Source: an uncultured Lachnospiraceae bacterium (GTDB lineage: Bacteria; Bacillota; Clostridia; Lachnospirales; Lachnospiraceae). From it: a DNA stretch of 44,894 nt. The stretch lies in contig CAJUMM010000015.1 of NCBI GenBank assembly GCA_910586955.1, positions 1-44,894 on the forward strand. The letters are read 5' to 3'. Made by a program: the position numbers and the translations under genes. The notes beneath the pieces are model-generated. The model saw nothing but the letters and a program-made list of their open reading frames with translations. It was not told the origin of the DNA and did not search any database. Of this stretch, positions 8,503 through 18,400 are shown piece by piece (within the stretch, counting starts at the first letter, position 1; every line of letters begins with the position of its first letter).

Positions 8503-9854
8503 GAGTGGCGGTGGTTGGAACCGGGTATGTAGGCCTGGTGACGGGAACCTGTTTTTCCGAGATGGGAAACGATGTATGGTGCGTGGATGTGGACGAGGGG
8601 AAAATCGGCAATCTTAAGAAAGGAGTCATCCCTATCTATGAGCCGGGACTGGCGGAAAAGGTACATAAAAATTACGAGCTGGGGAGCCTGAAGTTTACCA
8701 CGGATATCCGGGAGGCCCTTAGGAGCAGCGAGATTTGTTTCATTGCCGTGGGCACGCCCATGGGGGAGGACGGCAGTGCGGATCTGCACTATGTGCTGGC
8801 TGTGGCGGAAAGCATCGGGAAAAACATGCAGCATCCTATGTATGTGGTGAACAAGTCTACGGTTCCTGTGGGGACGGCCGGTTTGGTGCGGGAGGCAGTC
8901 CAGAGAGAGCTTGACAAAAGGGAAAGCGATCTCACCTTTGAAGTGATTTCCAACCCGGAGTTTTTGAAAGAGGGAAGCGCCGTGGCGGACTGCATGAAGC
9001 CCGACCGGATTGTCATCGGCGTGGACAGCGAGGATGCGGCGGATGTGATGCGGGAGCTGTACAAGCCCTATGTGATGAACACGGAGAGCTTTATCCTTAT
9101 GGATACGGCCAGCGCAGAGATGACAAAGTATGCGGCAAACTCCATGCTTGCCACGAAAATCTCTTTTATCAATGAGATTTCCAATATCTGCGAGCGGGTG
9201 GGAGCGGACGTAAACAAGGTCCGGCGGGGGATCGGAAGCGATCACCGGATCGGGTTTTCCTTTATCTATCCGGGCTGCGGATACGGGGGAAGCTGTTTTC
9301 CCAAGGATGTGAAGGCCCTGATCCGCACGGCAGGGGAGCGGGGCTATCACCCAAGGCTTTTGCAGTCCGTGGAGGACGTAAACAATGCCCAGAAAAGCGT
9401 TCTGGTGGAGAAGGTAAAGAAACGGTTCGGAGAGGACCTTTCCGGCCGGACCTTTGCGGTTTGGGGCCTGGCTTTCAAGCCGGATACCAACGATATGCGG
9501 GAGTCCGCAGCTATTTCTATTATTGAGAGCCTGACGGCTGCCGGAGCCAGGGTGAAGGCTTATGATCCCAAGGCCGTGGAGGAGGCGAAGACATTTTATC
9601 TCCGGGATTACAGGGACATCGTCTACTGCGACAGCAAGTACGAGGCCCTGAAGGATTCGGATGCTTTGATTCTGATTACCGAGTGGAAGGAGTTCCGCAG
9701 CCCGGATTTCTATGAGATACGCAAACTTCTGAAAGAGCCGGTGATCTTCGACGGGAGAAACCAGTACGAGCCCAGGCATGTGAAGCGATATGGCCTGGAT
9801 TACTATCAAATCGGCGTGCGGCCCCAGCTTCTTAAGGAGGAAGGGAATCTATGA
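8499..9854 (+). CDS. ugd: UDP-glucose 6-dehydrogenase
   Basis: Oxidises UDP-glucose to UDP-glucuronate with two NAD+. 451 residues, normal length. It starts with the NAD loop VAVVGTGYVGLVTG. The catalytic cysteine is C266 in GYGGSCFPKD, and FEVISNPEFLKEG and AFKPDTNDMRES are the expected family blocks. It starts in an ATGA overlap with glf and ends in another with the decarboxylase gene, which converts its product. The pair therefore feeds UDP-xylose, and possibly UDP-glucuronate itself, into the polysaccharide. Confidence 0.95.
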   Translation: MRVAVVGTGYVGLVTGTCFSEMGNDVWCVDVDEGKIGNLKKGVIPIYEPGLAEKVHKNYELGSLKFTTDIREALRSSEICFIAVGTPMGEDGSADLHYVLAVAESIGKNMQHPMYVVNKSTVPVGTAGLVREAVQRELDKRESDLTFEVISNPEFLKEGSAVADCMKPDRIVIGVDSEDAADVMRELYKPYVMNTESFILMDTASAEMTKYAANSMLATKISFINEISNICERVGADVNKVRRGIGSDHRIGFSFIYPGCGYGGSCFPKDVKALIRTAGERGYHPRLLQSVEDVNNAQKSVLVEKVKKRFGEDLSGRTFAVWGLAFKPDTNDMRESAAISIIESLTAAGARVKAYDPKAVEEAKTFYLRDYRDIVYCDSKYEALKDSDALILITEWKEFRSPDFYEIRKLLKEPVIFDGRNQYEPRHVKRYGLDYYQIGVRPQLLKEEGNL

Positions 9855-10792
9855 GAGAACGGATCTTAGTGACGGGAGGAGCCGGGTTCATCGGCTCCCA
9901 TCTGTGCAGAAGGCTGGTGGAGGAGGGGAAGGAAGTCCTGTGTGCGGACAATCTGTTTACCGGATCCAAAGAAAATATCAGGCCCCTTCTGGGCTGCGGC
10001 AATTTCGAATTTCTCCGCCATGACATAACGGAAGAACTGTATGTGGAGGTGGACCGGATTTACAACCTGGCCTGTCCGGCCAGCCCGGTCCATTACCAGT
10101 ACAATCCCATTAAGACGGTGAAGACCTCCGTGCTGGGAGCTATGAATATGCTGGGTCTTGCCAAGCGTGTAAAGGGACGCATTCTCCAGGCCAGCACCAG
10201 CGAGGTCTACGGAAACCCCAAGGTGCATCCCCAGCCGGAGGCTTACTGGGGAAGCGTAAATCCCATTGGGATCCGCTCCTGCTATGACGAGGGAAAGCGC
10301 CTGGCAGAGACCTTGTTTTTTGACTATCACCGGCAGCACGGGGTGGATATCAAGGTGATCCGGATTTTCAATACTTACGGTCCCCATATGGCAGCAGACG
10401 ACGGCCGGGTAGTCTCAAACTTTATCGTCCAGGCATTAAAGGGGGAGGATCTTACGGTCTACGGGGAGGGCACCCAGACCAGAAGCTTCTGCTATGTAGA
10501 TGATCTGGTAGAGGGAATGTGCCGTATGATGGACAGCAGGGAGGGATTTACAGGGCCGGTGAACCTGGGAAATCCGGGAGAGTTTACCATGCTGGAGCTG
10601 GCAGAGAAAATCCTTCGTCTCACCGGGAGCAAATCAAGGATTGTACACAGGCCCCTGCCCCAGGATGATCCGGTCCAGAGAAAGCCGGTGATTGAGCTGG
10701 CGGGGAAAGAGCTTCACTGGCGGCCTAAGGTATCTTTGGAGGAAGGGCTTGCAAGGACGATAGCTTATTTTCAGGGAGCGGTGAAGGCATGA
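9851..10792 (+). CDS. uxs: UDP-glucuronate decarboxylase (UDP-xylose synthase)
   Basis: NAD-dependent extended SDR that oxidises, decarboxylates and re-reduces UDP-glucuronate to UDP-xylose. 313 residues, typical of soluble bacterial Uxs. Features are LVTGGAGFIGSHL at the start, LACPASPVHYQ (highly specific to the Uxs group), STSEVYGNP, and SCYDEGKR with the YxxxK pair, then RIFNTYGPHM. It immediately follows UDP-glucose dehydrogenase with an ATGA overlap. Related 4,6-dehydratases lack the ACPASP block, so the assignment is firm. Xylose, or a sugar made from UDP-xylose, is thus likely in the product. Confidence 0.93.
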   Translation: MRERILVTGGAGFIGSHLCRRLVEEGKEVLCADNLFTGSKENIRPLLGCGNFEFLRHDITEELYVEVDRIYNLACPASPVHYQYNPIKTVKTSVLGAMNMLGLAKRVKGRILQASTSEVYGNPKVHPQPEAYWGSVNPIGIRSCYDEGKRLAETLFFDYHRQHGVDIKVIRIFNTYGPHMAADDGRVVSNFIVQALKGEDLTVYGEGTQTRSFCYVDDLVEGMCRMMDSREGFTGPVNLGNPGEFTMLELAEKILRLTGSKSRIVHRPLPQDDPVQRKPVIELAGKELHWRPKVSLEEGLARTIAYFQGAVKA

Positions 10793-11961
10793 ACAGATTA
10801 TTTACACTGCGGAGCCTGGGTTATGAGGAAGCGGGGAATGATATCTGGTTTGCGAATTTGTACTTTAACGGCTTAGTCAGGGTAAATAAAGCAACCGGAA
10901 GGATAGAGGACATCCATAAATTTCCGGGACATGCAGTCAGCCGGGACTGGCTGTATTCCACTGTATATTCCGTAAAGGACAGCCTGGTCTTTATCCCCAA
11001 TACCAGCGGGGAAATTGCAGCCTACTCTATGGAAACCGGGGAATTTGCCCTTACGCCCTTAGATCCGGCTTGGATTGGAAAGAAGAAGACCTATTTTGCC
11101 TCGGCTTATCGATACAAAGATTATGTGTATCTGTTCCCCCTGGGCGCCAAGTGCATGGTGCGCTATGATGCAAACGATCATTCGGTGAAATATCTGGATA
11201 ACTGCATCCGGGAATTGCTTGAGGCCCTGCCGGAGACCTCCTACGGGCTCTACCAGCAGTTTGAAGTGGTGGAAGGAAAAATATATATGCCCTTTCTGGA
11301 AAAAAATGCGGTGGCAGTCTTTGATCCGGGAGACGAGAGCGCAGAAATCCGGTATTTGGATATAGAAGGAGGCTGTTCTACCATCAATTATATAGACGGC
11401 TTCTTCTATCTTGCCTCCTGGAACAGGCCGGAGATTTACCGCTGGAATATGGAAACCGGGGAAATCCTCACCTACAAGGGATTTCCGGAGGATACGGCCG
11501 GAGGCAAAATCTTTTTATACGCCTGCTATATGGAGGAGTTCCTGCTTTTCTTCCCGGAACAGAGGGAATGGATGCTTTCCCTTTCGGTGAAAACGGGAGA
11601 GATGAGAAGGCTAAAGCAGATTTATAATCCGGAAGAGGAGGGCAAGAACACCTTCTTTGTGAAAGAGACGGAGGAAGGGATCTGTATTTTGGCTTCCGAT
11701 ATGGAAAATCCCCATCTTCTTTCCTATGAGAGAGGCCGGATAGGGATGAAACCTATCTGCAGGCTTGACCGTGATTACAATCAAAACCGGATTTGCGATT
11801 ATCTCCTTAAGGAAGGGTATTACAATGGCTGCCTGGAGACAGAAAAGGGGCTTAAGAGTTTTGTGGAAGTTATAACGGGAGCCGGGGATATATCACAGGC
11901 AGAAGAGAAAAGACCTGTCTGGGGAGAAAAGACTTTCCGCAGGCTGAAAGAGATACGCTGA
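10789..11961 (+). CDS. Uncharacterised beta-propeller-like protein
   Basis: 390 residues with no signal peptide or membrane segment, so probably cytoplasmic. The sequence is built from repeating short strands with the pattern of propeller blades, for example VRVNKATGRIEDI, IAAYSMETGEFAL, YRWNMETGEILTY and LSVKTGEMRRL. These recur about every 45-60 residues, as in PQQ- or Kelch-like propellers. The function is not known. It starts in an ATGA overlap with the UDP-xylose synthase gene, so it is made together with the sugar-nucleotide enzymes. A second propeller-like protein lies two genes downstream, with a different repeat motif. A scaffold or sensor role in the pathway is possible but only inferred. 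Confidence 0.7.
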   Translation: MNRLFTLRSLGYEEAGNDIWFANLYFNGLVRVNKATGRIEDIHKFPGHAVSRDWLYSTVYSVKDSLVFIPNTSGEIAAYSMETGEFALTPLDPAWIGKKKTYFASAYRYKDYVYLFPLGAKCMVRYDANDHSVKYLDNCIRELLEALPETSYGLYQQFEVVEGKIYMPFLEKNAVAVFDPGDESAEIRYLDIEGGCSTINYIDGFFYLASWNRPEIYRWNMETGEILTYKGFPEDTAGGKIFLYACYMEEFLLFFPEQREWMLSLSVKTGEMRRLKQIYNPEEEGKNTFFVKETEEGICILASDMENPHLLSYERGRIGMKPICRLDRDYNQNRICDYLLKEGYYNGCLETEKGLKSFVEVITGAGDISQAEEKRPVWGEKTFRRLKEIR

Positions 11962-11974
11962 CAGGAGGAAGAAA

Positions 11975-12757
11975 ATGCCAGGAGAGAAATCCATTTATTG
12001 CAGGATTGAAATATCGGATTCAAAAGAGAGCCTTGCGGGGCAGGCAGTTGTGATCACGGGAGGCGGCAGCGGGATTGGGGAAGCGATTGCCGGAAAGGTC
12101 ATTGAGACGGGAGGCCTGGCCGTGATTGTGGGAAGAAGGGAAGAGCGCCTGAAGAGAACGGCAGAGAAGCTGGGAAGAGACCGCTGCAAGTATTACGTGT
12201 ATGACGTGGTGCAGGCGGAAGGAAGCGGGCAGATTTACGAGGAATTGGAAGAACTTTCCGGTCATCCGATCACGGCTTTGGTGAACAATGCGGGAATTTA
12301 TATCCATAAGAATCCCCTGGATTTTACCCTGGAGGATTTTGATTCCGTAATTAATACCAATCTGCGGGGGCCCATGTTTCTGACCATGGGTTTTCTGAAA
12401 TACTGCCGGAAAAAAGAGATCAAAGGGAATGTTGTTATGATTGCTTCCAACCGTGGGCTTTTCGGGGATTACGGTCCCTATGGGGTGTCAAAACGGGGAC
12501 TGATTCATTATACCCAGGGGATTGCCAGGGAGATGATTGGGAGCGGGATCCGCATCAATGCAGTTGCGCCGGGGATGACGGCCTCTGAGATCAACGGGGT
12601 AGATACGGCCGGGAATCTCTACGTCTCTTCTGCCAGAGGAGAACGGGTGCTTTTGCCGGAGGAGATTGCGGAGACGGTGTGGTTTCTTCTTAGCAATTAC
12701 AGCAAGTGCATCCATGGGGCGGTGATTCCCTGCGATGAGGGGGACTATTTGAGATAA
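11975..12757 (+). CDS. Short-chain dehydrogenase/reductase
   Basis: Classical SDR of 260 residues that uses NAD(P)H on an alcohol or ketone. It carries the TGGGSGIGEAI cofactor loop near residue 29, VNNAG at about 105, and the catalytic YGVSKRG with its serine a few positions before in MIASNRG. About 20 residues precede the Rossmann start, slightly more than usual. An ideal AGGAGGA precedes the ATG at 11975. It sits between two propeller-like genes in the polysaccharide operon, so a role in making or altering a sugar or alditol component is likely. Substrate cannot be read from sequence; many such proteins are misnamed as FabG. Confidence 0.85.
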   Translation: MPGEKSIYCRIEISDSKESLAGQAVVITGGGSGIGEAIAGKVIETGGLAVIVGRREERLKRTAEKLGRDRCKYYVYDVVQAEGSGQIYEELEELSGHPITALVNNAGIYIHKNPLDFTLEDFDSVINTNLRGPMFLTMGFLKYCRKKEIKGNVVMIASNRGLFGDYGPYGVSKRGLIHYTQGIAREMIGSGIRINAVAPGMTASEINGVDTAGNLYVSSARGERVLLPEEIAETVWFLLSNYSKCIHGAVIPCDEGDYLR

Positions 12758-12775
12758 AAGGAATGGAAAAGCAGG

Positions 12776-13795
12776 ATGGAAAAATACCGCATATTTACGC
12801 AGCAAAACAGAGAGGTGGAATACCGGGTTTCCTTTGAGCCCCTGCCCCCGGTGAAGGCAGTCCATAAATGGGTGGGTGCCCAGAGCGTATCCGGCTGCCT
12901 GTACGGAATTCCCAACGATATGGACGCCGTTTTAAAGCATACACAGGAGGGGAACCTGTACCTGGGTTCTGTGGGAGAAGGCCTGTTCCAATGGACGGGA
13001 GGCTGTATCTGGAACGGCTCCCTGTACGGTTTCCCGAGAGCCGGCAGCAGTCTCTTGAAAATGCCCCTTGAAACGGAAAATCCGGAGTACATTCCTTTGC
13101 AGCAGGAGTATCAAAGGGAGCACCATTATGGGGGCGTCTGCACAGAGGAGGGCATGGTCTATCAGCCTCCCAGGGACTCGGATCATATACTTGTGTGGGA
13201 TTTAAAGAGGGAAAGAGCCAGAAGGATTGATCTTGTGCCGGAACCGGGATTAGGGACCTTCCGGTATTGCGGAAGCATTCTTCACCCCGGCGGTTTTGTA
13301 TACTTCCTGCCGGAGACGGGAGGCCGGGTGATCAAGCTGGATATCCGGACGGAGGCCTGGACTTTTCTGGGAGAGCCTCTAGACGCCATGGTCTTTGACG
13401 CCAAGGTGGCTGCAGATGGGTGTATCTACGGCTACAGCGCCTATTGTCCCGGTATTTTGAAGATTGACGGGAAGAGGGAGCATATTGAGATGATACATCA
13501 GGAGATCTGTCCGGGGGCTTATGGGACGAAGCTGGGCGTCAACGGGCACTTGTACAGCATACCGGGGGACGGAGACGGTGTGTGGGACTACGATCCCTTT
13601 GGGGATGTCCTGAAATGTATTTACCGGTTTCCCCGGAAAGCCCAGGCCAAATATGCAGGGGGAGTTACCGGAAGAGACGGCTGTATCTGCGGCGTTCCGG
13701 CAAGAGAAAACCAGCTGATTCAATTAAAACCGGACGTGAGGGGATTGGAAATACCGGAAGATCTTTACCGCAGGTATTTTGCAGACTGTTATTGA
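12776..13795 (+). CDS. Uncharacterised propeller-like protein with repeated LYGIP motif
   Basis: 339 residues, no signal peptide or membrane segment. A short motif recurs through the protein: CLYGIPND, SLYGFPRA, CIYGYSAY, LYSIPGDG, CICGVPAR. Each copy follows a glycine-rich turn and precedes a strand, giving about six or seven blade-like repeats. This resembles beta-propeller proteins in which each blade has a conserved aromatic-glycine turn. I cannot assign a function. It lies between an SDR and a radical SAM gene in the polysaccharide operon, so a structural or regulatory role in that pathway is an inference. Gap to the next start is 13 bp. Confidence 0.7.
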   Translation: MEKYRIFTQQNREVEYRVSFEPLPPVKAVHKWVGAQSVSGCLYGIPNDMDAVLKHTQEGNLYLGSVGEGLFQWTGGCIWNGSLYGFPRAGSSLLKMPLETENPEYIPLQQEYQREHHYGGVCTEEGMVYQPPRDSDHILVWDLKRERARRIDLVPEPGLGTFRYCGSILHPGGFVYFLPETGGRVIKLDIRTEAWTFLGEPLDAMVFDAKVAADGCIYGYSAYCPGILKIDGKREHIEMIHQEICPGAYGTKLGVNGHLYSIPGDGDGVWDYDPFGDVLKCIYRFPRKAQAKYAGGVTGRDGCICGVPARENQLIQLKPDVRGLEIPEDLYRRYFADCY

Positions 13796-13808
13796 GAGGG
13801 AGAAGGGC

Positions 13809-15431
13809 ATGAAAATTTGGAAGAGGCAGATCACCTTATGGGGCGATCCAAAAGTCCAGGCGGATTTCCGGTATCTGTTTCCGGAGATTCCGGCGGCGGA
13901 GGGAAGCGGAAAGGGACGGAAGAACCTGCAGGTTATCTGCGGGAGAAAGGCAGATGGGGCCTTTGAAAAGACTGCCAGAGAAGAGGGCCTGGAGCAGGGG
14001 GAAGATTACATATATGTGGAAGATTTTTTTCCCTATTACAATCCCATCTTTCTGGAACGGGGAAACCGGAAGCTGGCCGTATGGGGAACGGGGGCAGCGG
14101 CATCAGAACTGTGGGAGAGCCTGGAGGGCAGAGGCTTTGCCGGGGAAATTGATTTTTACATTGACAGTGACCGGAAGAAGGCAAAGACTTTGTTCCGGGG
14201 GAAACAGGTGGTTTCCCCGGAGGAGATACCAGGAAGGGATGATGTGTATATTGTTGTGGCCTCCTGGAAATACCAGTGGGAAATCTGCCGGCAATTAGAG
14301 GAGTATGGGTTCCGGCCCCAAAAGGACTATGTTCATTGCGCTGCGGTGAACCGGGACTATGGGGAATTGCTGGAGAAAGTATGTTTCGCACAGCGGAAAT
14401 ATTCCTGTCACTGCCGCCGGCCCTTCGGATACTGCGACGTGATCAGCGGGGAGGTGTATGGATGCTGTCCCGATTTTCTGCCGGTCTCCTTTGGCAATCT
14501 GCGGTTTGAGTCCTTTTGGGACTGCTGGAATTCCTATGCTGCCCGGATTGTACGGCTTTCTATCTTAAATGGGACTTTTGCATTCTGCAGCCGGCAGTAT
14601 TGTGATTTGTTTGAGTTTGAAAAAGAGGAGAAAAGACTGTTAAAGCCGGAGGCTTCCTATGAGGGTTCCCTCTTGGAATACCCCCATACTCTGATGGTTG
14701 GAATTGACTATAGCTGTAATCTGCAGTGTCCCTCCTGCAGGAAAGAACCATGTATAGCCCGGGGAGAGGAACGGGAGGAGATGGACAGGCAGGCGGAAGA
14801 CCTGCTGGAGCATGTGATTCCCCATGTAAGGCGCTTATGGCTGGCAGGAAGCGGGGAAGTATTTTTCAGCCGGGTTTACAAAAGGATGCTGCAGGATGAG
14901 CGCTGCCGCAAGAGGGGGAACATCAGTATTTTATCCAATGGGACCCTCTTTGATGAAAAGGTGTGGAAAAGCCTGGAAGAATCCTATCCTCTTGTGGAAG
15001 CAGCCATCTCTATGGACGGGATACGGGATGCAACCATAGAAAAACTCCGCAGAGGTGCGGATGCAAAGAAATTAAAGAAGAATTTAGAATTTTTAGGGAA
15101 ATTGCGAAAGAGCCAAAAGATCCAAAAATTATTTTTGAACTGTGTGCTCCAGGCAGAAAATGTAGCGGAACTGTACGAACTGCTGGAATACTGCCGGGAA
15201 ATTGGCGTGGACAAAGTCCAGTTTCTGAAGCTTAAGGATAACGGCATTTATACGGAGGGAGAGCGGTTTGGCAGCATGTCGGTTTTCGACAGGAAGGATT
15301 GCCTGAAAGAAGAGTATAAACCCTATTTTACGGAAGAGGTTCTTGGGCATCCTCTGGCAGATTGGTTTAACAGCACCCGTGCCCTTGGGGTGGAAAAGAA
15401 GCCCAGGCTGGATGAATACGATACCCTATAA
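13809..15431 (+). CDS. Radical SAM protein with N-terminal Rossmann-like module and SPASM-like cysteine region
   Basis: 540 residues. Residues about 85-180 are the operon's recurring Rossmann-like module, starting LAVWGTGAAASEL. Residues 200-265 are rich in cysteine (CHC, YC, GCCP, then C-x4-C) with a GN and a WNS between, the pattern expected of a SPASM iron-sulfur domain. The radical SAM core follows: CNLQCPSC at 303-310 gives the CX3CX2C that binds the SAM-cleaving 4Fe-4S cluster. SPASM domains normally come after the core, so the order here is unusual. The ATG at 13809 follows GAGAGGGAGAAGG. The neighbours suggest that it modifies a sugar or glycan intermediate, but no substrate can be assigned. 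Confidence 0.82.
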   Translation: MKIWKRQITLWGDPKVQADFRYLFPEIPAAEGSGKGRKNLQVICGRKADGAFEKTAREEGLEQGEDYIYVEDFFPYYNPIFLERGNRKLAVWGTGAAASELWESLEGRGFAGEIDFYIDSDRKKAKTLFRGKQVVSPEEIPGRDDVYIVVASWKYQWEICRQLEEYGFRPQKDYVHCAAVNRDYGELLEKVCFAQRKYSCHCRRPFGYCDVISGEVYGCCPDFLPVSFGNLRFESFWDCWNSYAARIVRLSILNGTFAFCSRQYCDLFEFEKEEKRLLKPEASYEGSLLEYPHTLMVGIDYSCNLQCPSCRKEPCIARGEEREEMDRQAEDLLEHVIPHVRRLWLAGSGEVFFSRVYKRMLQDERCRKRGNISILSNGTLFDEKVWKSLEESYPLVEAAISMDGIRDATIEKLRRGADAKKLKKNLEFLGKLRKSQKIQKLFLNCVLQAENVAELYELLEYCREIGVDKVQFLKLKDNGIYTEGERFGSMSVFDRKDCLKEEYKPYFTEEVLGHPLADWFNSTRALGVEKKPRLDEYDTL

Positions 15432-15458
15432 AGATTTTTGCCGGGAGGTAACAGGAAA

Positions 15459-18400
15459 TTGTTAGAGAGAAACCATTGCTTCTATACATTGCGTGAGACG
15501 GACTTATCTTTTAAAAAAGTTTACAACCGCTTTTTTGAGATAGAGAGCTGTATTCTTTATGTGGTGGATTCCATGGATCGCTTCCTTGGGGTTATTACCA
15601 GCGGAAAATTTATGCGGGGGGGGGTATTTCTTAACCGCCGGTGTTGCCGGATTGGGTTAAAAGAGGAGTCCCGTGTGTTTGAGGAGGCCCGGGGTCTATT
15701 TGAAAAATACGGGATTACCACAGGGATCCCGGTTGTGGATGATTCCGGAAGAATCTGCTATGAGATACGGAAAAGGAGGGAAGAAAAAGACACGGAATTT
15801 CTCGAAGATTTCTATGAGAAATTTAGAAAGTATGAGAGAAGCCCTTATCTGGCACAGGAGATCGCAAATCTGAGGAAAATTTTAAGGGAACAGCCGGTTA
15901 CGGTGGTTGGGACGGAAGAGCAGTTCCGTAAAACCTGCGGAGGCGTGTTTAACGGGACAGATTCCGTCACATTTATCCGGATCCCGGAGGACCCCTATAA
16001 ATTTATGGAGAATCATACAGGGCTTTTGATTGATGTGTCCTCAGGGGAGTATTCCGGGCGGCGGGATCTCTATGCCCTTGGCAATAACGGGTACGGATGG
16101 CAGGCGTTTCTTAAAAAAGTGCTGTCCATGATTGAAATGGAATGCTTCAGCCGGTTTGTCCGGGTGACGGAAGGTCCGGATGCAGTGCTTCAAGACTACT
16201 TGGAGAAGTATTCGGCGGGAACGGTGACGGTTTCTTCCTGGGGAATCCTGACCGGACCTATGAGAGAAAGCCTAAAGGGCAGTTCTCTGGAAATCCGGGA
16301 AGAAAGGGGAATCTGCCGCAAAGAGTCCTTCCAGTACGATTACCGGGGAAACGGGACGGCGATTTTGGAGCCTACAGGCGGCGAACTGCTGCTGCTGGAG
16401 CAAGCGGATGTAATCCTGCAGTATGCCGTTCTGAATGAGGAATTGCGGGACTCTGCGCCCATACTGAATTTTGTCTTTGATACGGAAGTAAAGATTCCCC
16501 ACAGGAAAGAGGAAGAGGTTGTCCGGGAGAAGCTCTTTTGCCTGAAAGATTCCCAGGCCCGGCTGCCTTACTATGAGGAAAGGCCGGAGCAGGCAGCCTA
16601 TAGAAAGGAATTGGCAGATTCCCTCCGGCTTTCCGTAACAAGAAGGTTTGAAAACGACTGGCTGGTCTTCCGCAGTTATAGAAGCAGGCTGGTAAATGTG
16701 GAAAACGGAATGAGAAGGACCTGGGGCCAGCCGGAGGAATATGCAGGGACCATATACTTTTTCGGAATGTGTACCATGTACGGAGCCCTGGTGGAGGACG
16801 CATACACCATACCTTCTCTGGTGCAGAAGAAATTAAACGCCTTCGGAAGAAAATACCGGGCGGTCAATCTGGGAAGCGGGATCCCCTCCAATATGCGGAA
16901 CATAAGAGAAGTCCTTCATGTGGGAAAAAATGATCGGGTTGTGGTCCTCTTTCCCTTTATCACGGAAGGGATTAAAAGGCAGGTTCCTGTGACAGAGATA
17001 GGGGCGGAGTTTCACAGGATTTGGGAGCAGGAATTTTACGGAAAAGAGTGCTTTATGGATTCCATCCAGCACTGTGGGGATTACGGAAATCAGGTTTATG
17101 CAGAGATTATTTACCGGGAATTGGAAAAGAGCCTTAAGGATACAAAAGAAAAAAATCTGAGGAAACATACGGTCTATGATGTGTTCCGTAAAAATCACAG
17201 GGATTTGAATAACCTGTATGCCCTGGATAGGTATCTGGCAGAACTTCGGAATGAAAAGAAGAAGATACCGGAGGATGCAGAAAATGTAGGGGCTGTTGTT
17301 ATGAACTGCAATCCCTTTACTCTGGGGCACCGCTATTTGATTGAGTATGCGCTTGGGCAGGCAGATTACCTCTTTGTCTTTGTGGTAGAAGAAGACAAGT
17401 CTTTTTTCTCCTTTGAAGACCGGTATGAGATGGTAAAAAGGGGGACCTGTGATTTGGAGCGGGTGTCCGTGGTCCCCAGTGGAAAACTCATGATTTCGTC
17501 AGAAACATTCCCTACGTATTTTAGGAAGGAGGAGGCACAATACCGGGAAGATATCTGTCCGGAGGAAGATCTGAGAATCTTTGCACAGTACATAGCTCCA
17601 GAACTGGATATAAGATGCCGTTTCGTGGGAGAGGAACCTAAGGATTTTGTTACCAGGCAGTATAACCGGACCATGAAAAGAGTTTTGCCTGCCGTATCCG
17701 GGATCCGTGTGATTGAGGTTCCCAGAAAATCCCTTCAGGGGGAAGCGATTTCCGCTACGGAAGTTAGAAAGCTGTATTGCCGGGGAGATTTTGGCTGTAT
17801 GGGCAAATGGGTGCCCAAGACCACACTTGAATATTTGGGGGAAAAGAGGAAGGGAGAGAATGAGGAGAAATATGTGGTTTGGGGAGCCGGAGACTACACC
17901 CGGCTGCTGCTGGAAAATTTTTCGGGGCTGGAGGATTCTGTAGAGGTATTCCTGGACCGGGATCAGGTGAAACACCGGCTGGGGAGCGTGCCGGTGATCC
18001 GGCCGGAAGCATGGGACTGGGATCCGGATACTTTTCTGGTGATCTGCGGGAAAAACAGTTTTCATGAAATTTATAAGGAGCTGGTCTGGAAATATCAATG
18101 GAAGAAAGAAAGGATTTTGTCCGCCCATGAGTGGGTCTGCAAGCTGCTTAGGAAGGGGAAAATCAAGCTTTCTCCCAGAATGGTCCGCCTTGAAACCTGT
18201 ACCTTATGCCAGCTGGACTGCCCCTACTGCTATATGAGAACGGGAAATTCCGGGACCATGGGAAAGGGATATTTGAGATACGAGGCATTCCAAACCTTCG
18301 TGGATAGAAATCCAAGGATCCGGAAAATAGAGATTTCCAATAACGGCGAGGTGTTTTTAAACCCCGATCTGGGAAAAATCCTGAGCCTTGCCGCAGAGCG

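Noticed and set aside
8346..9809. Open frame of 487 codons on the minus strand opposite the UDP-glucose dehydrogenase gene
   Set aside because: It has no ribosome site and no recognisable motif, and it lies wholly inside a gene with clear family residues. Long antisense frames are expected with this codon usage.
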